From Ypsolopha sequella (taxonomy: Eukaryota > Arthropoda > Insecta > Lepidoptera > Ypsolophidae): a DNA stretch of 64,000 nucleotides. Below the pieces are notes generated by a model. The model searched no databases. It was not told the DNA's origin and was given only the letters and a program-made list of their open reading frames with translations. Where the stretch lies: positions 9,796,001 through 9,860,000 of the forward strand of contig OW204012.1 of assembly GCA_934047225.1 (NCBI GenBank), read 5' to 3'. Positions 34,746 through 44,583 of the stretch are shown piece after piece (the stretch's first letter is position 1; every line of letters begins with the position of its first letter). Both the position numbers and the translations under genes were made by a program.

Positions 34746-35493
34746 TGTATTTTATCTTGTTGTATAAAATATAATATATTATCAGAGAATTAATAAACAT
34801 TAAATCTAACGGATGCAGTAAAGCCGCGTTGGTACATATTCCATTACCTTTGCAAAAAAAAAGAATAAAGGTGATTCAAATTATCTCATTCCAACAAAAC
34901 ACTTTCACCTTTTACAAATCGGGAAGCTATTCAACACATTGTTACACTACCATTTAATTTCTTACTTAGGTGAATGCTTTACATTACATATTCTAGCCTA
35001 AGATAGATAGATAGATAAAAACTTTTCTTTAAAGCCTCTTACAAAAAAACACAAAAAGTACACTTTTAGAGACTAACAAATAACAAATACATCCTTAAAA
35101 TAATGACAATCTTTGACATAGAAGCTGAAAGGGCGCTGGCTCAGCATACGCCACAGAATAATCTATGACACTGATATTCTGCCAGTACCATGCATTAAGA
35201 AGATCTATGTCGGTTAATCAAATTAAGACAATGACCTTACAAAATTGGAATGGTAAAACTTAAGTGACATGTAATAAATTTGACAATAACAAAAATAAAA
35301 TAGACACATATAATGAGAAAAGGGAGATGGTAGACACTTGAGTCTTGATATCTGAGTATTCAGATATACTAAGATTTGCTAAAATAAGCGGAAGATTTGA
35401 GGAGGGAACGCTCCTAGGACATTAGGTTACCAAAGCTCCAAGTAATGGGAATTGGACGGAATAGCTCCGAATGGAGAGCCAACCATCCGCCTG
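34746..35493. repeat. Likely LINE 3' end, minus orientation
   Basis: An (GATA)n-like run (AGATAGATAGATA, 35003) at the left edge followed by AAGCCTCTTAC and TAATAAATTTGACAA looks like a reversed LINE tail. No protein piece is left. 34746-35000 has nothing recognised. Confidence 0.35.
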
Positions 35494-35753
35494 TGACCAG
35501 CAGGCAGTGGCGTGCACAGAACTTCAAGAACAACAATAAAAAAATATGAAAAAATTTTAATATCACTTTGAAAAAACAATTTTGTATGAAGCCAGGGTAG
35601 ACAATGTCTACCTTAGAGTGAAAATTTCCTATACAAACTTTTTTTTTCAAAGTGATATTTAAATTTTTTCATATTTTTTTATTGTTGTTCTTGACCAATT
35701 GTTTGCTTTTCCAGCAAAAAGTTCTGTGCACACCACTGCCAGCAGGCGTCCCA
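35494..35753. repeat. Palindrome, about 260 bp
   Basis: CAGCAGGCAGTGGCGTGCACAG ... AACAACAATAAAAAAATATG is mirrored to CTGTGCACACCACTGCCAGCAGG, centre near 35620. The right arm has an extra 30 bp (GACCAATTGTTTGCTTTTCC). Probably a foldback mobile element. Confidence 0.7.
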
Positions 35754-36440
35754 CCTCAACATCATCATCATCGTTATCACACACACTGGGCAGGTGGGTT
35801 CATGAGTGCGTCGCTGAAGAGGCTATGCGAATTTTATTTTTGTCACTGTCACTCCAAGCGAAAAATTACGCAGAGAGGCGGATCAAGGGCAAAAGGGAAA
35901 AAAGTTGGTTTTATATTTTTATCAAAAAAACTAAAAGAGCTAGCAAAATTTAAAAAATCAAATCTTTAGATATTGTTGGAACACACCTAATAAAATATGT
36001 TTGATTTCTGTATATGGTTTCTATTCGTCAAACGAGGAGAAAAAGTGTATTTGAAGACCTCATTTCAACAATTATTTCTATCGATGAAAATGTATCCAAA
36101 CATGTTTTCCAATTTCAAAACCCTAGATTATACAGTCAAAATGCATTTACCAGAAATTTATTAAAATTTTCCGTGTATTTTATGAAATACACAGAAAAGA
36201 AACACCCGTATTTTTTTCCCATATCGCCTGAAACCCTCGCGGCGGTGACGCCGCTGCCCATCACTATTTGGTCTGGCCCGGCAACTGGGGAAGGATATAC
36301 CGCCATTAATTGGTGGGCCACCTTGGTGTTTGTTGCTTGTTTGAGAACTGTCGTCTCACTCTTCGGGATAACTTTGGGGGATTTACGAGTGAGATAGTGT
36401 ACCTCCACAGTCGAGCCTGGCATCAGCTCTATTTATACCA
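35754..36440 (-). mobile_element. LINE 3' end (family E), split by family A element
   Basis: CATCATCATCG tail, ACACACTGGGCAGGTGGG, then after the insert ACCCTCGCGG, GATATACCGCC and GTACCTCCACAGTCGAGCC match 20650-21040. A family A element sits at 35819-36228. Confidence 0.7.
35819..36228 (-). mobile_element. Family A TTAA-type element, copy 4 (target TGAA)
   Basis: 410 bp, reversed, ends GAGGCTATGCGAA / CATATCGCC. It is flanked by TGAA on both sides (35815-35818, 36229-36232), which fits a true 4-bp duplication at a non-TTAA site. An open frame from 36014 (MVSIRQTRRKSVFED) aligns with one in copy 1. Confidence 0.85.
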
Positions 36441-36517
36441 CCTATAGATAAAAGGGGAGATCAATTTATTGTTCACATTGTGCTTCAACTGTTATCTTTA
36501 CTGTTTTATATAATGTA

Positions 36518-37164
36518 GGGTCGATTCTCCGGATTTTAACAAAATATTAAGAAATACTTATAAAGGCCAAAATACAACATTTAGCTAAGACAACTTATTA
36601 TTAAAATTTTGCTACATGCAAATGGTTGCTTCAAAATAATTGGATTTGCCGTAAGCGTGATATCAGATTATTTTAGGAGTTTACGGCTACTATGAAGACT
36701 ATGGAAAAGCCAGTCGTTTTATAGCTATTTTAATATTTCAATAAAATTCACTGACAATCACAGCACCAAACACGGTCTTTTGTTTCACATTCTTTGTAAA
36801 CGCTTTTTTTATTTTTGTTGAATTCTGTTTATGGTGGCCACTGTGGCCAGTTCGATTTTCGAACAAACCTCTTTACAATCCCATATGGGCATTTATTTTC
36901 CACGATTTTCCACACGAAATTGACGTTCCAAATTTAAATAACTTTAATCCCTAGGGATTTTCATATAACTTTATATCCCTTGAGATATAATGCGTTACTT
37001 GACGTTGAGGTTGCATGATATGTAATTGGACATTGTCGAACAGGTGGTGTGAAAAATATTTTACGCATACAGCAAACGTTTAATGAAAGTTTTCATAGCA
37101 AAAGTTGTATTTTGGCCGTTATAATTATTCCTAATATTTTGTTACAAATCGGGAGAATCGACCC
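36518..37164. mobile_element. Inverted-repeat element (family G)
   Basis: 647 bp with ends GGGTCGATTCTCC / GGAGAATCGACCC and matching subterminal blocks (AATATTAAGAAATA, GGCCAAAATACAAC). A relative lies in the spacer of the foldback at 16441-18212. Right side is TTAA; the left is not, so the duplication is unclear. Confidence 0.7.
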
Positions 37165-37323
37165 TTAAGTCAACGTACTTATAATAGAATAGAATAGAAT
37201 ATTAATTTATTTCGCAAGAAGGGAGTACAGTACAAGTTACAAGAATTTAAGCTTAAAATCTAAGATACACGTAAAGTACTAATAACAAATGTACGCTGTT
37301 ATCCTAGATAGGATTTTACGCCT

Positions 37324-38457
37324 TGTAGCGTTATTTTTAAAAAAAAAATTTTTATTTTTAGCCACTTCATACTACGAACGTAATTTCGAATTAAATTTGG
37401 ACTGCCACCAGGCAAGCCTGGTGACAGCCAAAAAAAGAGGTAAACCTGGATGAATAAACCGTATAATTTAAATAACAAAACACAAAAATAACAAAACCGA
37501 AGTAAGAAAAATATGGTACAAAAGAACAATAATATCAGAGGAGTATCGCTACAAAGGAATTTTTTAGATCAAAAAAATTATTATGCCAAATTCCACTTAT
37601 TTAAGATTTTAATTTCCTTTTAGCTTGAACGACGCATTTATTCATAAAATAATGGATTTTAAATTTGGTTGTCGACACTAGTTTATAGGATCCTTTAAAC
37701 TAAGATTTCACGGAAGTTTTGATAACTCTTGATCCGAAAGAAAAACGTAATAATAAGGTGTTACGAGCAATCGTTATCTAGCTTTACACTAAGGAATAAA
37801 AATAATCGATGCTGAATATTAAGCTACAGATATTAAAAACCTGGTAAGGGTCTCTTCGTGACTTTGGGAGTTTCCGGTGTTCCCGGGAGCAGTCGATGAA
37901 GCTTGGCGATTTCAATTTTAGTATCGGAAGATTTAGCTCACCAGGGACGTGGTCCTTACATCAGGCCTCAATAGGTACAACCGTACAAGATGGCGGATGG
38001 GATAATCAAACTAGGGAGACCCAGAAACCCTTTAAAAAATAATCCCGAAGGGTCGCTGTAAAGAAATAAAACAACGGCGTCAAGACGTGCTTATGAAACG
38101 AGGGAAAGGAAATTAACGTATTGGAAACGGGACAAAAAGGATTTTCAGAGAATGAAACCAAAATTACACAAAACTTACCGGGAAATGCAGGAAAACTGGC
38201 TTAAACAATGCTCATGGCAAATGCGCTCTGTTTCTATATAAGTTATAGATAAGATATAGTTTTAAAATTTGATATTTTAAATTTCTTGTGGCAAATTTCC
38301 TTCCTCTGTCACGATCTTCTTTGATATGAGAAAAATAACAAAAAAAATCTGACAAGATCATTCTAACTATTTGAATTCGAAAATTCAGAAAAGCAGCCAA
38401 CGATAAAGAAACACTAAAAATATATAAAAAGGTTGAATATTTGTAGCGAATGCTACA
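37324..38457 (-). repeat. LTR (3' in element orientation)
   Basis: 1134 bp; differs from its partner by T/A near 37338 and C/G near 38412 in my reading. Termini form a small hairpin (TGTAGC / GCTACA). Confidence 0.9.
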
Positions 38458-38689
38458 ATATCCTCAAACGACACAAAAAAATTTAAACTAGCTTAAAGGA
38501 AATTAACTTCCAGAAGGATAAACAATCGAATAAACACCTAGACTAATCAAAATGCCTTGAAACAAAAGGACTTGATTAAGTAAAAACAAGGTAGTAGCCT
38601 ATATTGCTCTCTGACCCACAAACTATCTTCAGGCAACAATCACGTAGAAACGTTGCACCGTTGCTGCCTGAAGAAGGACAAACCAACAC

Positions 38690-39110
38690 ACTAACAAACC
38701 ACTAAACAACAAATTAACGACCAACAAATCAATAACCAACAAACTAACAACCAACAAACCACAACCAACAACTCAACAACCAACAAATCAACAACCAACA
38801 AATTAACGATCAACAAATCTACAACCAACAAACTAACAACTACCAAACCAACAATGAACAAAACAAGAACTAACCAATTAAAAACCAACAAATCAACAAA
38901 ACAACAATCTAAAAACCAACAACTCAACAACCAACAATCCAAAAACCAACAAATTAACTACCAACAAATCAACAACCAACAAATAACTACCAACAAACCA
39001 ACAACCAACAAATTAAATACCAACGAATCAACAACCAACAAACTAACAATCAACAAAACAAATAACCAACAAATCAACAATCATCAAACCAAGAGCCAAC
39101 AAATTAAGAT
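38690..39110. repeat. AACCAACAAATC-type tandem repeat inside LTR element
   Basis: About 35 degenerate units of 12 bp (CAACAAC, AACCAACAAAT). They give a long Asn/Gln/Thr-rich frame on + and a Leu/Val-rich frame on -, both by-products of the repeat. Confidence 0.85.
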
Positions 39111-40065
39111 TGAAAGGATACATTATTTAACAAAAAAGGAGAATTTATCAAAAATAGTGTAAACCGGAAGCCGCAATGATATGTGCAAAAAAAGGTTTTG
39201 CTATTCAATTGACCTCCATACAGCGAAAATAGTTTGTTAAAAAATGTAAACCAGAAAGTTCAAAATAATAGACAAATATTCAAATGTCGACTTTGACAGT
39301 TGACAAGACTGAAAATGTAAACAAAGATTTCAGAAATTGTAAAATCTTTTCAGGAAAAATATAACATTTGTTCTATAAAAACAAAAAGATTAATTCGAGG
39401 ATTTGCGACAAAATTTCTTGCAAGGAAGAGACAATCTCAATATTAATGTGAAAATTTTGTAACTAAATGAGATTGCCTATATTGGATTAGGGATCAACAG
39501 GAAACGAATAAAGTGACCACCCGGATCTACTGGTATCAACAATTATGCTAGAAACACAATAAATATGTTTAACTAGTAACTACCACATTTATGGATAAAT
39601 TACAATAAATTTATTTGACTTGAAAACTCAGTGTAATTTATTTACTAGAACAGGTAACAATTATTAATGATAGATATGGAAAGTAATAGGCTACTAAATA
39701 TTGAAATGCACTTACCTGCAGGTCCTACCTAACTATACATAAGGAAATTAGGTTAGGGATAGGATAATATACACACACAAATAAAACAGGTAATACACAA
39801 AAAGTGTGTAAATACTTTATTCCTTTATTAAAATTTGCAAAACATAGATTTCACAAATTAAGGGTACTCATAAAGACAAAAAATATTCTTCGTGGAAAAA
39901 TTTGGTTCCTTTCGACAGCTTGGTATTGGGGTTCCATAGAAGAGAAAACGCTGCCTGAAAACAAACAAAATTTAGTAGGTTGGAAAATTAGTCTACGAAA
40001 GCGTAGACACCACCGTCGAATTGAGAAAAAAAAACGTTAAAGTACAGCAAGTAATATTCAGAAAA

Positions 40066-40096
40066 CCGTACTTACCTTTTGTTCGGGCGCCATAAT
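40066..40096 (-). promoter_or_regulatory. Primer binding site and candidate splice donor
   Basis: On the minus strand, four bases after the LTR comes TGGCGCCCGAAC (40081-40092), which pairs with the CCA end of a tRNA and primes minus-strand DNA synthesis. Next comes AAAAGGTAAGT, a strong 5' splice donor in the usual leader position. Confidence 0.8.
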
Positions 40097-41230
40097 TGTA
40101 GCGTTATTTTAAAAAAAAAAATTTTTATTTTTAGCCACTTCATACTACGAACGTAATTTCGAATTAAATTTGGACTGCCACCAGGCAAGCCTGGTGACAG
40201 CCAAAAAAAGAGGTAAACCTGGATGAATAAACCGTATAATTTAAATAACAAAACACAAAAATAACAAAACCGAAGTAAGAAAAATATGGTACAAAAGAAC
40301 AATAATATCAGAGGAGTATCGCTACAAAGGAATTTTTTAGATCAAAAAAATTATTATGCCAAATTCCACTTATTTAAGATTTTAATTTCCTTTTAGCTTG
40401 AACGACGCATTTATTCATAAAATAATGGATTTTAAATTTGGTTGTCGACACTAGTTTATAGGATCCTTTAAACTAAGATTTCACGGAAGTTTTGATAACT
40501 CTTGATCCGAAAGAAAAACGTAATAATAAGGTGTTACGAGCAATCGTTATCTAGCTTTACACTAAGGAATAAAAATAATCGATGCTGAATATTAAGCTAC
40601 AGATATTAAAAACCTGGTAAGGGTCTCTTCGTGACTTTGGGAGTTTCCGGTGTTCCCGGGAGCAGTCGATGAAGCTTGGCGATTTCAATTTTAGTATCGG
40701 AAGATTTAGCTCACCAGGGACGTGGTCCTTACATCAGGCCTCAATAGGTACAACCGTACAAGATGGCGGATGGGATAATCAAACTAGGGAGACCCAGAAA
40801 CCCTTTAAAAAATAATCCCGAAGGGTCGCTGTAAAGAAATAAAACAACGGCGTCAAGACGTGCTTATGAAACGAGGGAAAGGAAATTAACGTATTGGAAA
40901 CGGGACAAAAAGGATTTTCAGAGAATGAAACCAAAATTACACAAAACTTACCGGGAAATGCAGGAAAACTGGCTTAAACAATGCTCATGGCAAATGCGCT
41001 CTGTTTCTATATAAGTTATAGATAAGATATAGTTTTAAAATTTGATATTTTAAATTTCTTGTGGCAAATTTCCTTCCTCTGTCACGATCTTCTTTGATAT
41101 GAGAAAAATAACAAAAAAAATCTGACAAGATCATTCTAACTATTTGAATTCGAAAATTCAGAAAAGCAGCCAACGATAAAGAAAGACTAAAAATATATAA
41201 AAAGGTTGAATATTTGTAGCGAATGCTACA
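40097..41230 (-). repeat. LTR (5' in element orientation)
   Basis: 1134 bp, same length as its partner. On the minus strand this copy would supply the promoter for the element. Confidence 0.9.
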
Positions 41231-41335
41231 GCCTGTAGTAAGGAATAACAGCCCCGTTTCCTTGGAGGACAGAATGGGTTTCCTTGGAGGACATGGTAAA
41301 AGCAAATGACTTAAGATTGGTTAACTTAAGATATA

Positions 41336-41956
41336 CAGTGTGCCCCTCGTGCAAGTTCACATCCGAAAGTGGGTGAAACTAGATCTAAACATATCGACAA
41401 AAACAAAGTTTTATTTTTTTATTTTTTTTTAATCTTGAAAAAATACTCCACTTGGGTATCTTTGTATGGGACGCGAACGCAGTACCTTTGGTTAACCGCT
41501 CACAGAAAATATTGTATTTATGATAGAACGATGTATTTTTTTTTTTTAGACAGATAATGGAAATAGGCAATGTTAGATAGGAATAAAAGTATAGTGAAAC
41601 AGGGACATTATTCTGAAAAAATTGACTATTACTGAAAAAAAAGACGGAAAAATTAAAGAAATAATCTTTTAGGATATTATTTTTATAATAATGGTAGTTG
41701 ATTATGTTTTGTTTTTGATTTGGTATGCAACGTCTATTCTTAAGGATTATAACAGTTTTATTTCATTGCATTACTCGCGATAGATCAAAAGATGTGACAT
41801 ATTTTATACACAGTCTCCATGGTAGGCAAAATAAATTTTAAAACGTAAATTTATAAAACAAAGATTATCAAAAAAAAAAACAATCATTTTTTTATCGATA
41901 AAATAAGGTCTAGTTTCACCCCTTTTTGGATGTGCACTTGTACGAGGGACACACTG
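41336..41956. mobile_element. 621-bp inverted-repeat element, TA ends
   Basis: Ends CAGTGTGCCCCTCGTGCAAG / CTTGTACGAGGGACACACTG, flanked by TA. Arms extend through GGGTGAAACTAGA. A decayed relative lies at 58240-58520. No transposase; Tc1/mariner type by ends. Confidence 0.85.
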
Positions 41957-41959
41957 TAT

Positions 41960-42700
41960 AAAATACGCGACATGTTGGGAGTGCGGGCGAGTACATACAG
42001 TCAGTGTGAAATCGCCCGCATTTCAGCCTGTCACGTAGTAACCTTTTGTCAAAAAAATATGCATATTTCCAACCTATTTTTTTTTTGTTTCTTGCGAAGA
42101 AGAACTCTTAAGCAATTTACTAAATTAGGTATTATTAGGTACGAGAAAATACATAAACAATCTGAACAGTAATCAAGTACCACCGGTAACTTTTGCACTG
42201 ACCCACTTTTCGCCTTATAATCGAAAAAACGGCGAAAAGTTGGTCAGAAAATTCCTTCTCGATGTACTCTAGAGGAAACAGGCACCTATCCATTCTTAAA
42301 ATTTAATGCGTTGTCATCAGGGGTATTTTCGGATAAGAGTCGATAAGGATCTTTTCCAAAATGGTATGTTTAAGAACCCGCTCCGAATCGTACTTCATAC
42401 ATACCTAACAACCATAATAACTCGCGAAAGTTGCAAAATTCGCTTAGGCTTTCATTTAGACGGTCAATATAAAGTGGTGTATGTCCCTGATTTTTTCACA
42501 AACATCTTGTTAAAGACCAGAAAAATATTTAAAATAATGGGTTTTTGCCCTAAAATCGAGTACTTTTACAAGGCTTCGTTAAGTGACTTATGAACATTTA
42601 AAAAGCAAAGTAAGGACATCATAGGTACACCATTTGAAAATATCATCAATATTCTAATTAATTAAAACAGAATAAAAAATAAAAAGTAATCGAGGCACAA
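41960..42700. other. Unassigned DNA with a short hairpin
   Basis: A hairpin CACTTTTCGCC / GGCGAAAAGT near 42207-42240. An open frame of 95 codons at 42306-42593 has no recognised motif and no splice or promoter support, so it is not called. Confidence 0.4.
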
Positions 42701-42966
42701 TTAAGGTATTCGGAAATAACTATTATTTCCAACGCAAAGGGCGAGATTTGCTCAGCACAGTTCGAACGGCGTGGGGCAAAGCGTGAGGCGCTTGTTTAGA
42801 TCAGCCAGCCAAATATGCGCTTTATTGTCGCGATACGTCTCGCTTCGCATCGGAGTTGGCGTCGTCCTGCACCGGGTTCTTAAGAAGAAGCTCTTTGTTA
42901 TTTTGTTAACTGATAAATTCACAGTGTATTTTTCTTGAAGTAATATAAATGATTTATTGAAGCTTC
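42701..42966 (-). other. 3' region of the small membrane-protein ORF
   Basis: On the minus strand AATAAA occurs about 12 bp after the extended stop, and CAATAAAGCGC further on. The GC-richer part (GACGCCAACTCCGATGCGAAGCG) resembles an LTR or terminal repeat in texture, but no partner is visible. Confidence 0.35.
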
Positions 42967-43032
42967 CTACACATCTTCTGGTTTCTGTATGGCTTCACGT
43001 CGACGTAGAGACTTCCTCATCGAGTAGTGGTT

Positions 43033-43245
43033 TTATCTCTCGACGCATCTACTGGGTATGGCATTTCCGGTAAAAATTAAAAACGTCATACAGCATCCGC
43101 AGCAAAACATCACCATGATCAAACCGAGAAAAATCGTGGTTATCCGTAGGTGGAGTTGCATTTGCTCCACTGCTGCACCATTGGAGCCTCCGGCTCCCGC
43201 ATTTTGTGCGATGATAACCTCTTCTTTGGATTGTGGTTTACCCAT
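43033..43245 (-). CDS. Small membrane protein with possible myristoylation signal
   Basis: 70 codons from ATG at 43245 (context CAAAAATGGG) to TAA at 43033. The start MGKPQSKEE fits the N-myristoylation rule (Met-Gly, Ser at 6, Lys at 7). Residues 1-33 are polar with Gly/Ala/Asn. Residues about 35-57 form one membrane segment rich in Ile, Phe and Met with several Cys (FCCGCC). Past the TAA the same frame stays open for 21 more codons, NHYSMRKSLRRREAIQKPED then Val and TAG, a basic cytosolic-type tail. So the TAA may be a recent nonsense change in a protein of about 92 residues, or be read through. A LINE tail ends 11 bp upstream. Function not known; the design suits a membrane-attached accessory protein of a mobile element or virus-derived gene. 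Confidence 0.55.
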   Translation of the reverse strand: MGKPQSKEEVIIAQNAGAGGSNGAAVEQMQLHLRITTIFLGLIMVMFCCGCCMTFLIFTGNAIPSRCVER

Positions 43246-43256
43246 TTTTGAATGAA

Positions 43257-43578
43257 TGAATGAATGAATACACACTTTATTGTACACGGTCAAATAAAAA
43301 ATTGAGTACAGAGTTTTGAACACGCAATGTTGAAAAAGGGCGGACTTATCACTTAAAGCGATTTCTTCCAGCCAACCTTTGGGTGGTGAAGAAAGTATTA
43401 TTTTACGTAATGTGGAGGGGGATACCAATTTACAAAATACATAAATAAAAGAAGAATCAAAACCAATAAAGTGAATATACATAATGCCTAATATATAATA
43501 TACTCCTATCCAACAAAACTTACACAATATATTTTATGTATTTTATTATTTTTAGGTATAAAATTAAAAAAACTTCAC
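43257..43578 (-). mobile_element. LINE 3' end with (ATTC)n tail
   Basis: On the minus strand it reads GGTTGGCTGGAAGAAATCGC, AAGTCCGCCC, GTACAATAAAGTG and ends in ATTCATTCATTC. The same 3' region is seen at about 63530-63600 (GGTTGCTTGGAAGATATTGC). No coding part. Confidence 0.6.
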
Positions 43579-43582
43579 TTAA

Positions 43583-44084
43583 CCCTTAAATGCATCTTGG
43601 GTCGAAAACGGCACAAAGGAATTTTTATTTATTATTTACATAATTTTATGTAAAAATTTATAATTATATGATTGTATGAGCTAAAAATATGTTTGGCAAC
43701 AACATTTTTTTTTTTTTATTTAAAATTCATTCATTTATTTTCCTTTGTTTTTTTTGTATTTTGCCGCATTTTGGCGGGAAAATCTTTAAAGAGAGCTTTT
43801 GGAAAAAAATCGAATAAATTTTGTGCTTGCATATATATTTTTATAGTTTTTTTGATATTAAAGTCACAAAGAGTTCAGCTTTACAAGTACCCAATAAAAA
43901 AAAAGATAAATAAAAAAATTAAATTTTTATCGCAAATTAAATTTGTTTTTTTTCCTTGTTTTTACTTGTAAAACCCCCCTTTCAATCAAGAAATATTTTT
44001 TTAATAATTTTTTTCGTATTTTTTGGTATTTTTCTATTACTGTTATCAATTTCATACAAAAATAAAATCTCATGCATTTAAGGG
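43583..44084. mobile_element. piggyBac-like short element (TTAA, CCC ends)
   Basis: 502 bp, perfect inverted ends CCCTTAAATGCAT, flanked by TTAA (43579-43582, 44085-44088). TTAA with CCC is the piggyBac signature. Inside is very AT-rich with no transposase. Confidence 0.8.
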
Positions 44085-44088
44085 TTAA

Positions 44089-44583
44089 ACCACACTACAT
44101 GACTGTTTGCCCGTTCACTTAACATGACTCTCACAATCCTGGCATTCAGTAATTTACGTATATTGTCCGAAATAGAATTCCAATCTGATCTACAGTGATT
44201 GTTCCTATAATGATATTTACATGGCTAACACATATAATATTAGTACGCCCATCAGTGTGCTTTACGCACACTTCCAAACCAAACAAACCAAACACAAGCA
44301 CAAATATATTTCCGTTTACAAAAATTGCCTTAGGTAGGTAGGTACTTTGTAATTTGACATTTTGTAATACATAGTGTTCTTGTGGCCCCAGACTAAGCAA
44401 GCTTGACTCGTGGGTACCAACATAAGAGATTTCCAGTTGTATTATTTTCGCACAGGTAAGGATAGGCAAGTGTTTGTCATTCAAAGTTAGCATAATATCA
44501 AACAAAAAAAAATCTAAAAATAAAAATACAAGAAATAATTATTTACACAAGGCATGCACATTTAAAATTTAAAATTAAACATA
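44089..44583. other. Unassigned DNA
   Basis: A minus-strand open frame (44146-44505) lies in sequence that looks like an old retroelement end (GGTACCCACGAGTCAAGC on -). No domain seen. Confidence 0.35.

Larger units (their letters stand above)
37324..41230 (-). mobile_element. Complete non-coding LTR retrotransposon
   Basis: 3907 bp with two 1134-bp LTRs (37324-38457, 40097-41230) starting TGTAGC and ending GCTACA, flanked by a 4-bp duplication GCCT (37320-37323, 41231-41234). The primer site shows it is read on the minus strand. The 1639-bp inside has no gag, protease or polymerase frame, so it is a large non-autonomous derivative dependent on another element. I saw only two base differences between the LTRs, so the insertion is recent. 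The 4-bp duplication is usual for Ty3/gypsy-type integrases. Confidence 0.9.

Noticed and set aside
35652..35969. Protein across the palindrome and LINE end
   Set aside because: The frame is made of repeat sequence from three unrelated elements.
38691..39162. Asn/Gln-rich protein (+) or Leu/Val membrane protein (-)
   Set aside because: Both are translations of a CAACAA-type tandem repeat inside a non-coding LTR element.
42306..42593. 95-codon gene
   Set aside because: No motif, no homology recognised, no splice or promoter support.
44146..44505. 119-codon gene on minus strand
   Set aside because: Sits in sequence with retroelement texture and has no domain or signals.
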